DNA of 64,000 nt. Source: Pseudomonas putida. GTDB lineage: Bacteria > Pseudomonadota > Gammaproteobacteria > Pseudomonadales > Pseudomonadaceae. Every line of letters begins with the position of its first letter. The first letter of the stretch is position 1. The DNA lies in the NCBI RefSeq assembly GCF_028682395.1, contig NZ_JANHLC010000003.1, positions 1 to 64,000 of the forward strand. Reading direction: 5' to 3'. Position numbers and translations under genes: made by a program. The notes below the pieces were generated by a model. That model did no database searches. It saw only the letters and a list, made by a program, of their open reading frames with translations, and was not told the origin of the DNA. Positions 54,773 to 64,000 of the stretch are shown piece after piece.

Positions 54773-56149
54773 TTACTCATGGACGGCCTCCAGGTCGAAG
54801 TCCAGGGGTTCGTTCGGCTTGCGTAGCCCCACGCCATACCAGTCGAGCTTACGCGTCAGCACCATAAACACCCCAAGCAGGCAGAACAGCAGCAATGCGC
54901 CCATCAGCAAGGCGTAATCCTCGGCACTCAACAACCCGTACAGCAGGCCATACAACGCCGCCAGCGCCGCCGCAAAGCCCAGGCCATGGGTCAGGCTGCG
55001 CAGTACATGGCTGACATAGAAACCGATCAGCAACACACAGGCACTGGCCGACAACAGATAGGCCAGGGCAAAGCCCAGGTGCTCGGACAGCGACAACAGC
55101 AACAGATAGAACAAGGCCAGCGCCGCACCGACCAGGGCGTACTGGATCGGGTGGACCGCCAGGCTTTTCAGGATTTCGAAAAGAAAGAAGCCGGCAAAGG
55201 TCAGGACAATAAACAACAAGGCGTATTTGATCGCCCGGTCGGCCTTGAGGTACTGGTCCACCGGGTCGATAAAGCTCACGCCAAAGCCGCGCCCGTTGAA
55301 CTCCGCGCAGCGACTCGTCGACCAGCAATGGGCCATGACCTCCTCAAGATTGGTGGCGAAGAACGAGGTCTGCCAATTGGCGATAAAGCCCTGATCAGTC
55401 ACCTCCCGCTGGGTCGGCAGGTAATTGCCGATAAAGCTGGGATGGGGCCAGTCGGCCGCCAGACGGACCTGGGTCGCCTTGCCCACCGGCAGAACCTGCA
55501 GCGCGCCGGTGCCCTGCAACGCCAGGTCAAACGCGAAATCCACGCGGCTGCCCGGCTTGGCCGCGGTTGCCGGCAGCACCACCCGCACACCGTCGCCCAG
55601 CCAGCCCAGGCGCGTCCCCGGGAGAAACGCCAGGCGCTGCTCGCCCAGCTCCAGGCTCAGGGCATTTTCGATGCCACGGACATCGCTGATACCGACCGCC
55701 AGGAATGGCTGCTCGAAACGGTAGTCGGCAAAGTTCTCGCCGAGACCGTACTGGGCCGGCAGCTGAAAATGGCCGCTGATACGGTTGCTCGCATGAAACA
55801 GACGGGCCTCGTAGATACCCCGTGCGCGCAGCTCGGTGCGGACCTTGCCATCGAGATCGAAGCGCTCGGGCAGAAAATACAACCGGCCGCTTTCCTCCCG
55901 AGTCTCCAGATGTCGCCCGGCGCCCTTTTCATTGGCCTTCCATTCGCGAATGGTCTGGCGATACGGCAGCACCATCACCGGCCCACTGATTTGCTGGCTG
56001 GCACTGGAGCTGCGAGCGATCTCCTCAAGCACACCGTCGCGCAGGCTTTGGCGGTCGTCGATCAGGCCGCCGATCATCAGCAACGGTACTAGCAAGAGCA
56101 GAATCAAAAGGCCAATGGCCCCGAGTTTCACGGTAAGACTACGGTTCAT
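54773..56149 (-). CDS. creD: Inner-membrane protein CreD
   Basis: A 458-residue membrane protein: one N-terminal helix (LGAIGLLILLLLVPLLMIGG), a large periplasmic part (IARSSSASQQISGPVMVLPY), and five or six C-terminal helices (AIKYALLFIVLTFAGFFLFE onward). CreD is a target of the CreBC two-component system and affects envelope integrity and beta-lactam response in Pseudomonas and Aeromonas. It lies downstream of creB-creC on the same strand, 91 bp after creC. Confidence 0.92.
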   Translation of the reverse strand: MNRSLTVKLGAIGLLILLLLVPLLMIGGLIDDRQSLRDGVLEEIARSSSASQQISGPVMVLPYRQTIREWKANEKGAGRHLETREESGRLYFLPERFDLDGKVRTELRARGIYEARLFHASNRISGHFQLPAQYGLGENFADYRFEQPFLAVGISDVRGIENALSLELGEQRLAFLPGTRLGWLGDGVRVVLPATAAKPGSRVDFAFDLALQGTGALQVLPVGKATQVRLAADWPHPSFIGNYLPTQREVTDQGFIANWQTSFFATNLEEVMAHCWSTSRCAEFNGRGFGVSFIDPVDQYLKADRAIKYALLFIVLTFAGFFLFEILKSLAVHPIQYALVGAALALFYLLLLSLSEHLGFALAYLLSASACVLLIGFYVSHVLRSLTHGLGFAAALAALYGLLYGLLSAEDYALLMGALLLFCLLGVFMVLTRKLDWYGVGLRKPNEPLDFDLEAVHE

Positions 56150-56240
56150 GGGGGTTCTCCCTGTTGGAATGCCAGGGAGTCTGGGTCAGCCCCGTGGAGC
56201 CTTGATGGGGATTGTTTGGAGAGTGTGTGGAGAATACGCG

Positions 56241-57662
56241 CTAGTGTGGCAACACCAGCGTGGCCTCGACGCCGCCTGGGACATTGCCAATGCGCAGTTG
56301 GCCGCCATGCAGGTTCATCACTTCCTCGACAAAATTGAGCCCCAGCCCCGTGCTCTTGCGGCCATTATCGGGACGGGCCAGGGAGTAGAAACGCTCGCTC
56401 AGGCGGGCCAGGGCATAGTCGGGAATGGCCTCGGCCTGGTTGAACAGGCTCAGTTCGATCCAGCCCTGGGTCTGGCGCCCGCGCAAACGCAGAACGCCCG
56501 CGACCGGAGTAAAGTCCAAGGCGTTTTCCAACAGATTGGCCAAGGCCTGACGCAACAGAAACGGCTCGCCCATCACCTGAAGCGAGGCCGGAATCAATTG
56601 CTCGACCTGCAAACGCCGCCCTTCAATCCGTGCCGCCTGGGCCTGCAACAACTCATCGACCAACGCCGCCAGTGGCACCGCCACCACCTCTTCCAGCCCC
56701 TGACGCTGCTCGACTTGGGCCAGGTTCAGCAAGCGTTCGATCAACTGCTGCATCCGCGTACTTTCACTGTCGATATTGCCGACAAAGCGCTGGCGCTGCG
56801 CGCTCGGCATCTCGGCCTGGAGCAATTCGGCAGCACCACGAATCGCCGCCAGCGGGCTTTTCAGTTCATGGGTCAGGGTATGCACATAGCGCTCGACATA
56901 GGCCTTGCCCTCCAACTGCGTACGCATCTGCTCGACGGCCGTGGCCAGTTGTTCCAGCTCACCGCCACGGTAATGCGGCAGCTCGGCCCGACGGCCTTCG
57001 CTGACGGCCTGGGCATAGGCGGTCAGGCGCCGCAACGATGCACTCAACCACCACGACAGCAACGCCCCGAACAGCAGGCCGAGGCCGATCAAACCGGCGC
57101 CGTACCACAGCAGGCGCCGCTCGGTCCGGTCCACATAGGGCTGCAACGAGCTGTTGGGCTTGGCCACCGTGACCACGCCGATGATCCGCCCCTGGTCGGT
57201 AATCGGCGCACCGACATGCATCACCGAGGAGTTCGGATCATCGGCCACGCTGCGGCTCGAACGCGCGCCATACTCGCCCCTCAGGGTCAGGTAGACATCG
57301 TTCCAGCGCGAGTAATCCTGGCCCACCGCCAGTTCGCTGGAATCGAGCAGGACAATGCCCCTGGCGTCGGTGACATAGATGCGATGGTTGACCTGGTTTT
57401 TCGCCAGCCCCCAGATCGTCGCCGCCGGACGGCGCTCGCCATAAGCCTTGAGCAGCTCGGGCAGACGGCTCTGGCCCAGGGTGCCGGCCTTGACGTCGTC
57501 GCGCAGGATCTCGGCCAGCAGGTTAGCCGTGTCCACCAGGGTTTCCTCGGTAGACTGGCGCACACCCGGGCGGATCTCTTCCATCACGGTGTTGAGCACA
57601 AAAAAGCCGGTCAGGCCGACAAACAGGAAGTACACCAGGAAGATCCGCAGCCCCAGCGGCAT
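56241..57662 (-). CDS. creC: Sensor histidine kinase CreC
   Basis: A 473-residue membrane kinase. A first helix (LRIFLVYFLFVGLTGFFVLN) is followed by a periplasmic sensor, a second helix (LLWYGAGLIGLGLLFGALLSW), HAMP, the H-box HTLTHELKSPLAAIRG, and an ATPase domain with N and G boxes (NLLENALDFTP, KSTGLGLNFVEE). Partner of CreB, whose stop overlaps its start by one base. Confidence 0.93.
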   Translation of the reverse strand: MPLGLRIFLVYFLFVGLTGFFVLNTVMEEIRPGVRQSTEETLVDTANLLAEILRDDVKAGTLGQSRLPELLKAYGERRPAATIWGLAKNQVNHRIYVTDARGIVLLDSSELAVGQDYSRWNDVYLTLRGEYGARSSRSVADDPNSSVMHVGAPITDQGRIIGVVTVAKPNSSLQPYVDRTERRLLWYGAGLIGLGLLFGALLSWWLSASLRRLTAYAQAVSEGRRAELPHYRGGELEQLATAVEQMRTQLEGKAYVERYVHTLTHELKSPLAAIRGAAELLQAEMPSAQRQRFVGNIDSESTRMQQLIERLLNLAQVEQRQGLEEVVAVPLAALVDELLQAQAARIEGRRLQVEQLIPASLQVMGEPFLLRQALANLLENALDFTPVAGVLRLRGRQTQGWIELSLFNQAEAIPDYALARLSERFYSLARPDNGRKSTGLGLNFVEEVMNLHGGQLRIGNVPGGVEATLVLPH

Positions 57663-58342
57663 CAGCTGTGTCCCGGGCTGTAGCTATAGCCCAGGCCCCG
57701 GTGGGTCTGGATCGGCTCAGCCTGCGCCGCCACCTGCCGCAACTTGGCCCGCAGGCTCTTGATATGGCTGTCGATACTGCGCTCATAGCCGGCGTCGGCA
57801 GCGACGCCCACGGCACCGAGCAACTGCTCGCGACTAAAGACCCGCTCGGGCTGTTCCAGCAGGCATTGCAAGAGCCGAAATTCGTGGCGGGTCAGGCTCA
57901 GGGGCTGGTCGCGATAGCGGATCTGCATGCGCTCCAGGTCGAGCAGAAACGGCCCTGCGCCCGCCACAACCGCCACTGCAGGTTGCACGCGCTTGAGAAT
58001 CGCCCGGACCCGCGCCGCAATCTCCCGGGGGCTGAACGGCTTGACCACATAGTCGTCGGCCCCGATTTCCAAACCCACCACCCGGTCGATTTCAGCGTCC
58101 CGGGCGCTGAGAAACAGCACCGGCACTTCACTGAAACGACGCAGTTGCCGGCACACCTCGAAACCGCTGATATCCGGCAGGCCGATATCGAGGATCAGCA
58201 GGTCCGCGGGCGTAGCCTGCTGGTGCACCAATGCCGCACCTCCCAGGTTGAGCCAGGTGGTGGTGAACCCTTCGCCCTGCAAGGCATAGACCAGGGTATC
58301 GGCAATCGCCGCTTCGTCTTCGACAATCAGGATATGGGGCAT
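57662..58342 (-). CDS. creB: Response regulator CreB
   Basis: A 226-residue OmpR-class regulator: a receiver with E8-D9, D52 (LILDIGLPD) and KPFSPREI, then a C-terminal winged-helix domain ending in IQTHRGLGYSYSP. It is the first gene of creB-creC-creD. I could not find the published TTCAC-N6-TTCAC cre tag in the 91 bp before creD. Confidence 0.93.
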   Translation of the reverse strand: MPHILIVEDEAAIADTLVYALQGEGFTTTWLNLGGAALVHQQATPADLLILDIGLPDISGFEVCRQLRRFSEVPVLFLSARDAEIDRVVGLEIGADDYVVKPFSPREIAARVRAILKRVQPAVAVVAGAGPFLLDLERMQIRYRDQPLSLTRHEFRLLQCLLEQPERVFSREQLLGAVGVAADAGYERSIDSHIKSLRAKLRQVAAQAEPIQTHRGLGYSYSPGHS

Positions 58343-58401
58343 GGCGTCCGAGCACTGGCAAACAATCGCGCAACGGTGCCGGACCCGCGCAGGCCCGTCA
58401 A

Positions 58402-58902
58402 TCAGCAGTCCGGTTTGTCAGCGGTATAGCGCCGGGCCGGGTTCACGGCCGCACCAAACTCGCGCAGGGCCTTGGCGCCGATCAGCAGCGGGTAGTTGAA
58501 GCTGCTGCGGTCGGTCAGGTTGACCTCTACCGTGCGCTTGACGTTACCCAGGCACAGTTCCAGATCAACCACCGGGCGCTTGCTCGGATCGGCGCCCTCG
58601 CCATCGTCGTCTTCTTCAGAGCGGGTCTTGATCTTGCTGATCCGCGCTACCTTGTGCTCGTAGACCTTGTTGCTCGCGTCCTTGGTGGCAAGGCGAAAAC
58701 GCACCCAGTCCTCGCCATCGCGGGTAAAGGTCTCGATATCACGGGCCGACAGCGAAGCGGTCAGGGCACCGGTGTCCATCTTGGCCTTCAGGGTCTCGCC
58801 GATTTCCGGCAGCTTGATGTACTCGTAGCGCCCGTAGAGGGTCGGCTCGGCAGCCATGACCGGCAGGGCCAGGAGAGAAAGCAGGGCGAAAACGGATTTC
58901 AC
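58402..58902 (-). CDS. Retropepsin-like aspartic protease (RimK-associated/DUF785)
   Basis: A 166-residue exported protein. A signal peptide (SVFALLSLLALPVMA) is followed by YGRYEYIKLPEIGETLKAKM and the catalytic DTGA at 43-46. Database names for this group often read 'ATP-dependent zinc protease', which the sequence does not support: it has no ATP-binding or zinc motif. GTG 58902 with AAGGAA upstream is the start; the longer frame to 59034 has no family similarity. Confidence 0.85.
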   Translation of the reverse strand: MKSVFALLSLLALPVMAAEPTLYGRYEYIKLPEIGETLKAKMDTGALTASLSARDIETFTRDGEDWVRFRLATKDASNKVYEHKVARISKIKTRSEEDDDGEGADPSKRPVVDLELCLGNVKRTVEVNLTDRSSFNYPLLIGAKALREFGAAVNPARRYTADKPDC

Positions 58903-59092
58903 AGGGCTGTTTCCTTGAGTGATGGACGCTGGAAAGCGGCAGTTTAGACCGCCGCCGCGGCATTGGTTCGTCGACACCGACACAGACTTTAACGCCTGGC
59001 AGGTGAAACATTCGTCGAGACCTCGATTTGGCACCTAGTCTTGAGCTGCTTATCATGGCCCGTTTTCACGTTTTCAAAGAGTGCCTCTCTCT

Positions 59093-59977
59093 ATGCGCCG
59101 CCTACTCACCGGCTGTTTCGTTACTCTGCTATTGCTACTCAATACCCTGGTCCTGATCGGACCGTTGATGATCTTTGCCCTGCTCAAGCTGATCAGCCCC
59201 GGGCGCCTGCGCGACTACAACAGTTGGGCCGTCATCTGGATCGCCGAGACCTGGGCCGAGATCGACAAGCTGATCTTCGCCCTGTGCATCCCCACACGCT
59301 GGGACGTTCGTGGTGGCGAGGGGCTGCGGCTCGACACCTCCTACCTGGTGATCAGCAACCATCAGTCCTGGGTCGATATCCCGGCGTTGATCCAGACCCT
59401 GAATCGGCGCACGCCGTTCTTCAAATTCTTCCTCAAGAAAGAGCTGATCTGGGTCCCGTTTCTCGGTCTCGCCTGGTGGGCGCTGGACTACCCCTTCATG
59501 AAGCGCTACTCCAAGGCGTTCCTCGCCAAGCACCCACAGTTGCAGGGCAAGGACCTGGAGATCACCCGGGCCGCCTGTGAACTGTTCAAGCGCCAGCCCG
59601 TGACGGTGGTCAACTACCTGGAAGGCACCCGTTTCACCGCGGCCAAGCAAGCCCAGCAGGGCTCGCCCTACAAGTACCTGCTCAGGCCCAAGGCCGGCGG
59701 CGTGGCCTTTGTACTGGCGGCCATGGGCGCACAGATCGATGCAATCCTCGATGTCACCGTGGTCTACCCCCAGGCGAAGATTCCCGGATTCTGGGACCTG
59801 ATCAGTGGCAATGTACCGAAGGTGATCATCGATATCCGTACCCGCGAGCTCGACCCGACGCTGTGCCAGGGCGACTACGAGAACGATCCGGCCTTCCGCC
59901 TGAAGGTCCAGAACTGGGTCAACCAACTCTGGAGCGACAAGGACCAGCGGATCGAAGCGCTACGCAACGAGCATTGA
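59093..59977 (+). CDS. Lysophospholipid acyltransferase family protein (YihG-like)
   Basis: A 294-residue PlsC-fold acyltransferase with an N-terminal transmembrane helix (LLTGCFVTLLLLLNTLVLIG). The catalytic motif H90-x4-D95 is in SNHQSWVDIP, and the acceptor motif is NYLEGTRF. It may transfer acyl chains to lysophosphatidate, as described for E. coli YihG. ATG 59093 is preferred to GTG 59081 because the hydrophobic N-terminus begins there. Confidence 0.88.
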   Translation: MRRLLTGCFVTLLLLLNTLVLIGPLMIFALLKLISPGRLRDYNSWAVIWIAETWAEIDKLIFALCIPTRWDVRGGEGLRLDTSYLVISNHQSWVDIPALIQTLNRRTPFFKFFLKKELIWVPFLGLAWWALDYPFMKRYSKAFLAKHPQLQGKDLEITRAACELFKRQPVTVVNYLEGTRFTAAKQAQQGSPYKYLLRPKAGGVAFVLAAMGAQIDAILDVTVVYPQAKIPGFWDLISGNVPKVIIDIRTRELDPTLCQGDYENDPAFRLKVQNWVNQLWSDKDQRIEALRNEH

Positions 59978-59978
59978 C

Positions 59979-60539
59979 TCAGCTACCGGCGCCCCAGATC
60001 CCGCTCAGGCTCTGCAACAGCGGGCCACCGACGCCCTGCTGACCGAGGTACTGCAGGATCAACGGGGCAAACTGGCCGATCATCCCGCTGTCCATCCCCA
60101 GCGCGCTGAACGCATTGTTCAGGTCGTTGGTGTCCTTGACGTTGCCCAGGGCATTGTTCAGGGCTGGCGAGGTCGACTTGCCGAGCAAACCGCCCAAGCC
60201 ATTCAACCCGCCCAGTGCATTGTTGCCCGAGAGCATGTCCAGGCCCGGCACGCTATGGCTCAGTTGGGAATAGTCGTTGCTGCTCAATTGATTCTTGGCC
60301 AGGCCGAGCATCGCGCCGGTGCCGCCGACCGCCTGCTCCGGGGTGATCTTCAACTGCGAGCCGAGGGTATTGAGCAGGCCGGCCGCCTGGGGCGCCGCCG
60401 ACACCGCCGCGCCATTCTTGTCACCGCCCTGCATGGCCGACACGGCATTGGCCGCGTCATTGAGGCTAAACCCGGCAAAGACCGGGCTCGCAGCCAGGCC
60501 CATCAGCGAAACCAGTGCAACAGCGGACGAAATCTTCAT
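59979..60539 (-). CDS. DUF2780-domain secreted protein
   Basis: A 186-residue protein with a signal peptide (MKISSAVALVSLMGLAASPVFA) and a Gly/Leu/Asn-rich mature part belonging to the DUF2780 type (AAGLLNTLGSQLKITPEQAVGGTGAMLGLAKN). It has no catalytic motif. It ends two bases from the acyltransferase stop (convergent) and is divergent from the ECF sigma gene across 146 bp. Function unknown. Confidence 0.8.
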   Translation of the reverse strand: MKISSAVALVSLMGLAASPVFAGFSLNDAANAVSAMQGGDKNGAAVSAAPQAAGLLNTLGSQLKITPEQAVGGTGAMLGLAKNQLSSNDYSQLSHSVPGLDMLSGNNALGGLNGLGGLLGKSTSPALNNALGNVKDTNDLNNAFSALGMDSGMIGQFAPLILQYLGQQGVGGPLLQSLSGIWGAGS

Positions 60540-60685
60540 CGGGACAACCTCTCAAACCGTGGGAAACCAGACGGCGGACCGTTGGCGAAAACTGCCGATT
60601 GGACTGGAGCGCCGGCACATTGTTCCGCACATAGTGCATCCGTTTGCCGCCGGCCTGCGTACAACCGTGACACAGGATAATCACG

Positions 60686-61321
60686 GTGAATGGCATGCTG
60701 GCAATCGCTGAACTAGCCTCTGAGCCATCCGGTTCGACCGCACGTCGTCGAGCCTCAGCCTGGAGAATGGCCATTAGCCCCATTGATGCCGACCCACTCG
60801 GGCCATTGCTGGCCCAATGTTCACTGGGCGATCGCCGCGCCTTCGAGACCCTCTATCGCACGGTAGCCCCGCGCCTGCATGGCGTGGCACTGCGCTGCAT
60901 GGGCCGCCGCGACCTGGCCGAGGAAGTGCTACAGGAAAGCTTTGTGCGGATCTGGAACAACGCTTCGCGCTACGAGCCCCATCTGTCGGCCCCCCTGACC
61001 TGGATGATCAACATCACCCGCCACCAGGCCATCGACCAGTTGCGCAAGCGTCGTGAGGAACCGCTGAGCGAATTCCATGAACAGCACCTGAGCGACGACG
61101 CGCCCACGGCCCACGAACAGCTCGACAGCGCCCGCCAAGCCGGCGCGTTGAACCGTTGCCTGGACAAACTCGAGGGCATGCAGCGCCAGTCGATCACCAT
61201 CGCCTACTTTCATGGCCTGTCCTGCTCCGAACTGGCCGAGCAACTGGCTGCGCCCCTGGGCTCGGTCAAGTCGTGGATTCGTCGAGGCATGGAGCGCCTG
61301 CGTCGGTGCCTTGAATCATGA
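60686..61321 (+). CDS. ECF sigma factor, SigK-like
   Basis: A 211-residue sigma-70-family factor with regions 2 (FETLYRTVAPRLHGVALR to EEVLQESFVRIWNNA) and 4 (IAYFHGLSCSELAEQLAAPL, KSWIRRGMERLRRCL). The first conserved residues begin near 60767, where the ATG has a ribosome site too close to work well; ATG 60686 or 60695 are alternatives. It overlaps the anti-sigma gene by ATGA. Confidence 0.9.
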   Translation: MNGMLAIAELASEPSGSTARRRASAWRMAISPIDADPLGPLLAQCSLGDRRAFETLYRTVAPRLHGVALRCMGRRDLAEEVLQESFVRIWNNASRYEPHLSAPLTWMINITRHQAIDQLRKRREEPLSEFHEQHLSDDAPTAHEQLDSARQAGALNRCLDKLEGMQRQSITIAYFHGLSCSELAEQLAAPLGSVKSWIRRGMERLRRCLES

Positions 61322-61992
61322 ACTATCACCACCCGCGATTACGCCGTGCCCTGGCGGCCGACTATGCGGTCGGCCTGATGCCGGCCAGGGCCCGGCGCCG
61401 TTTTGAAGCACTGCTGCGCGACGATGCGCGTCTGCGTGAGGAAGTGGCACGGTGGCAGGAGTCGTTGATCTGCCTGACCGACCCATTGCCTGAGTTGCCG
61501 GTGCCGGATCGGGTCTGGCAGGGCATTCTGGCGCGGATCGAACCGCAGGTGCTGCATGTGCCCGAGAAGCGGCCGTTCTGGAGCCGGATGCGCCTGACGG
61601 CGGTCGCGGCTTCGCTGGTGATCGCTCTGGGCGTGGGGCTGCTGTACCGGCATGACCCGGTGATCGCCAGCGCGACCCTGCTCAGCGGCGTACAGGAGCC
61701 GGCGTTGCGGATCAAGGCCCATGGCGATTACCTGCAGGTCGAGCCCCTGACACTGGCCGCGGTAGAGGCCCAGCGCAGCCTGGAATTGTGGGCGATAGGG
61801 ACAGATGGCAAGCCGGTGTCCCTCGGGCTGGTGCCCGAAGGAGGCCAGGGCCGGATGGCCCTGGATACCGCGCAGCGCCAATTGCTGTCCGGCTCGGTGG
61901 TATTGGCGATCAGCCTGGAGCCCCGTGGCGGTTCACCCACCGGCCAACCGAGCGGACCGGTGTTGTACCAGGGCCCCCTGGCCGCGCTGTAA
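61318..61992 (+). CDS. Anti-sigma-K factor RskA-family protein
   Basis: A 224-residue membrane-anchored anti-sigma factor. The N-terminus has the anti-sigma domain (RALAADYAVGLMPARARRRFE). A single transmembrane helix (LTAVAASLVIALGVGLLY) leads to a periplasmic RskA domain (SLELWAIGTDGKPVSLG). It shares four bases with the sigma gene, so the pair is a regulatory unit. The signal sensed is unknown. Confidence 0.9.
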   Translation: MNYHHPRLRRALAADYAVGLMPARARRRFEALLRDDARLREEVARWQESLICLTDPLPELPVPDRVWQGILARIEPQVLHVPEKRPFWSRMRLTAVAASLVIALGVGLLYRHDPVIASATLLSGVQEPALRIKAHGDYLQVEPLTLAAVEAQRSLELWAIGTDGKPVSLGLVPEGGQGRMALDTAQRQLLSGSVVLAISLEPRGGSPTGQPSGPVLYQGPLAAL

Positions 61993-62036
61993 CCCAATAT
62001 GCCCAGCCGCCGATGCCAGCGGCTGCGGGCAGGCGC

Positions 62037-63236
62037 TTAGGCCGCGCTAAACAGCTTGTGCGGGTCGATCACGAATTTCTTCGGCACCCCGGCATCGAAC
62101 TCGCCATAACCACGCGGCGCATCGTCGAGGCTGATCACTTCCACACCGACGATATCGGCAATCTTGATCCGGTCCCACATGATGGCCTGCATCAACTGGC
62201 GGTTGTACTTCATCACCGGCGTCTGCCCGGTGTGGAAGCTGTGGGACTTGGCCCAGCCCAGGCCGAAGCGAATGCTCAGGCTGCCCATCTTCGCCGCCGC
62301 GTCCACCGCGCCCGGATCCTCGGTCACGTACAGGCCCGGAATACCGATCTTGCCCGCCACCCGTACCACACCCATCAGCGAGTTGAGTACCGTGGCCGGA
62401 GCCTCATGCTTGACCCCTTCATGACCATGCCCACGCGCCTCGAAGCCCACCGCGTCCACCGCGCAATCGACCTCCGGCTCACCCAGCAATGCCGCAATCT
62501 GCTCGTGCAGCGGGGTGTCCTTCGACAGGTCGGCAATCTCGAAACCCTGGGCCTTGGCGTGGGCCAGGCGGATCGGATTGACGTCGCCCACAATCACCAC
62601 TGCCGCACCCAGCAAGCGTGCCGAAGCAGCTGCGGCCAGCCCGACCGGACCGGCCCCGGCGATATACACCGTACTGCCAGGCCCGACACCCGCCGTGACG
62701 GCGCCGTGATAACCGGTCGGCAGGATATCGGAGAGACAGGTCAGGTCACGGATCTTCTCCATGGCCTTGTCCCGATCCGGCAGCTTGAGCAGGTTGAAGT
62801 CGGCATAAGGCACCAGCACATACTCGGCCTGGCCACCGGTCCAGTCGCCCATATCGACATAGCCATAAGCCCCGCCCGCACGGGCCGGGTTGACGGTCAG
62901 GCAGACCCCGGTGTGCTGTTCCTTGCAGGAGCGGCAGCGCCCGCAAGCCACGTTGAACGGTACGGAAACCAGATCGCCGAGCTTCAGGTTCTCGACATCA
63001 CTGCCCTTCTCGATCACCTCACCGGTAATTTCATGGCCCAGCACCAGACCTGTCTGTGCGGTCGTACGCCCGCGCACCATATGCTGGTCGGACCCACAGA
63101 TATTGGTTGAAACCACACGCAGGATCACACCGTGCTCGATCTTCCTGCCGCGCGGATCCTGCATTTTCGGATAGTCGATTTTCTGCACTTCGACCTGGCC
63201 ATTACCCAGATACACGACGCCACGATTGCCAGACAT
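62037..63236 (-). CDS. fdhA: Glutathione-independent formaldehyde dehydrogenase FdhA
   Basis: A 399-residue zinc alcohol-dehydrogenase-family enzyme oxidising formaldehyde to formate with NAD+. Catalytic-zinc ligands C47 and H68 and structural-zinc cysteines C98, C101, C104 and C112 are present, as is the NAD motif GAGPVGLAAA. High similarity to remembered P. putida FdhA. It lies 114 bp downstream of purU on the same strand, consistent with one-carbon metabolism linked to sarcosine and glycine breakdown. Confidence 0.95.
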   Translation of the reverse strand: MSGNRGVVYLGNGQVEVQKIDYPKMQDPRGRKIEHGVILRVVSTNICGSDQHMVRGRTTAQTGLVLGHEITGEVIEKGSDVENLKLGDLVSVPFNVACGRCRSCKEQHTGVCLTVNPARAGGAYGYVDMGDWTGGQAEYVLVPYADFNLLKLPDRDKAMEKIRDLTCLSDILPTGYHGAVTAGVGPGSTVYIAGAGPVGLAAAASARLLGAAVVIVGDVNPIRLAHAKAQGFEIADLSKDTPLHEQIAALLGEPEVDCAVDAVGFEARGHGHEGVKHEAPATVLNSLMGVVRVAGKIGIPGLYVTEDPGAVDAAAKMGSLSIRFGLGWAKSHSFHTGQTPVMKYNRQLMQAIMWDRIKIADIVGVEVISLDDAPRGYGEFDAGVPKKFVIDPHKLFSAA

Positions 63237-63350
63237 ACCTGTTACCTCTTTATTGTTGGAGTGTGAGCCACAAGCCTTGAACCACGCGCTTTAAGCCCAG
63301 GAGGTGTACGACACGCTTTGCTCGTGCGGCTTGATGCTTGCCGCTTACCG

Positions 63351-64000
63351 CTAAAGAACGACCGTTCTGTTGCCATTCAGGAACACCCGCCGCTCCAGGT
63401 GGTAACCCACCGCTCGCGCCAGGGTCAGGCCTTCGATATCCCGGCCCTTGGCAATCAGGTCTTCGGGATAGTGGCTGTGGTCGACCACTTCGACGCCCTG
63501 GGCGATGATCGGCCCTTCGTCCAGGTCGTTGTTGATGTAGTGCGCGGTGGCCCCCACCAGTTTCACGCCCTTGTTGTAGGCCTGGTGATACGGCTTAGCC
63601 CCCTTGAAACCGGGCAGCAGGGAGTGATGGATGTTGATCGCCTTGCCATCGAGCTTGCGGCACAGGTCCGGCGACAGCACCTGCATATAGCGGGCAAGGA
63701 TCACCAGTTCGGCGCCGGTCTCTTCGATCACCTGCCAGACCTGACGTTCCTGGGTCGGCTTGTCGTTCGGGTCCAACGCAAAGTGGTAGTAGGGAATGCG
63801 GTGCCAGTCGGCCAGGGGCTTGAGGTCCGGGTGGTTGGACACCACGGCCACCACATCCATCGACAGTTGACCGATCCGCTGGCGATAGAGCAGGTCATTG
63901 AGGCAGTGATCGGCCTTGGACACCATGATCACCACCTTCGCTCGGTAATGCGGCGCCGTCAGTTCGAACGCCATGCCAAAGGCTTCGCCACGCGTGGCGA
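63351..64000 (-). CDS. purU: Formyltetrahydrofolate deformylase PurU (5' end beyond window)
   Basis: The C-terminal ~216 residues of a hydrolase releasing formate from 10-formyl-tetrahydrofolate. The transferase-fold catalytic residues N, H and D are visible in INIHHSLLPGFKGA and NDLDEGPII. The reading frame remains open to the window edge, upstream of FGMAFELTAPHYRAKVVI, so the ACT-like N-terminal part lies outside. Placed with fdhA as in other Pseudomonas genomes. Confidence 0.93.
   Translation of the reverse strand, partial: ATRGEAFGMAFELTAPHYRAKVVIMVSKADHCLNDLLYRQRIGQLSMDVVAVVSNHPDLKPLADWHRIPYYHFALDPNDKPTQERQVWQVIEETGAELVILARYMQVLSPDLCRKLDGKAINIHHSLLPGFKGAKPYHQAYNKGVKLVGATAHYINNDLDEGPIIAQGVEVVDHSHYPEDLIAKGRDIEGLTLARAVGYHLERRVFLNGNRTVVL

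Noticed and set aside
56150..56240. CreB-binding tag upstream of creD
   Set aside because: No TTCAC-N6-TTCAC pair is present in this gap on either strand.
1..64000. CRISPR arrays or intact insertion sequences
   Set aside because: I saw no regularly spaced identical repeats with unique spacers and no transposase gene; the repeats at 251-353 vary in spacing and sequence.

Overview
The window looks like chromosome from a Pseudomonas of the fluorescens group. Evidence: a pqqF-A-C-D-E cluster followed by an S9 peptidase, the lysine-catabolic davB-davA pair, the biotin order bioB-F-H-C-D next to paired acyl-CoA dehydrogenases (the layout I remember from P. aeruginosa around PA0500-PA0508), creB-creC-creD, and fdhA beside purU. 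Identification is from remembered protein families and motifs only; no searches were run.

Region 1 (1-10376) is the right-hand end of a genomic island. It ends in a 46 bp copy of the 3' part of a CAT-anticodon tRNA (10331-10376), with the tRNA's terminator just beyond; the integrase and intact tRNA should lie left of the window. The cargo is one co-directional defence cluster: an MmeI-like restriction-modification fusion, an Mrr-type endonuclease, a SIR2 NADase coupled to a HerA ATPase, and an AT-rich gene joining a DUF4365 nuclease-like domain to TPR repeats. The 700 bp upstream hold four 19-bp iteron-like repeats and a large dyad. The SIR2-HerA-DUF4365/TPR trio is the best candidate for a little-described system.

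Region 2 (10754-25060) carries an Lrp-type regulator, davB-davA (lysine to 5-aminovalerate), and the PQQ operon. pqqB is missing: only about seven codons of a probable C-terminus remain between pqqA and pqqC. An 11-bp inverted repeat covers the pqqF ribosome-binding site and start codon. A minus-strand accessory set follows (MOSC protein, class III aminotransferase, an amidotransferase-like protein without its catalytic cysteine) with a divergent LysR regulator.

Region 3 (25240-37490) has two FadE-type acyl-CoA dehydrogenases flanking a membrane diguanylate cyclase, a small conserved protein, the biotin operon with a BirA-type operator lying inside the divergent comF gene, and modE. Two PsrA-type sites precede the second dehydrogenase.

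Region 4 (37595-64000) is core chromosome: a Tat-exported PhoX phosphatase, srkA, rarD, a gcvR-like gene, glcB, a lone response regulator, a cNMP/CBS/DUF294 protein with an exonuclease, a FoxI/FoxR/FoxA-like siderophore signalling operon with a PepSY protein, a GST, creBCD, a retropepsin-like protein, an acyltransferase, a DUF2780 protein, an ECF sigma/anti-sigma pair, fdhA and the 3' part of purU.
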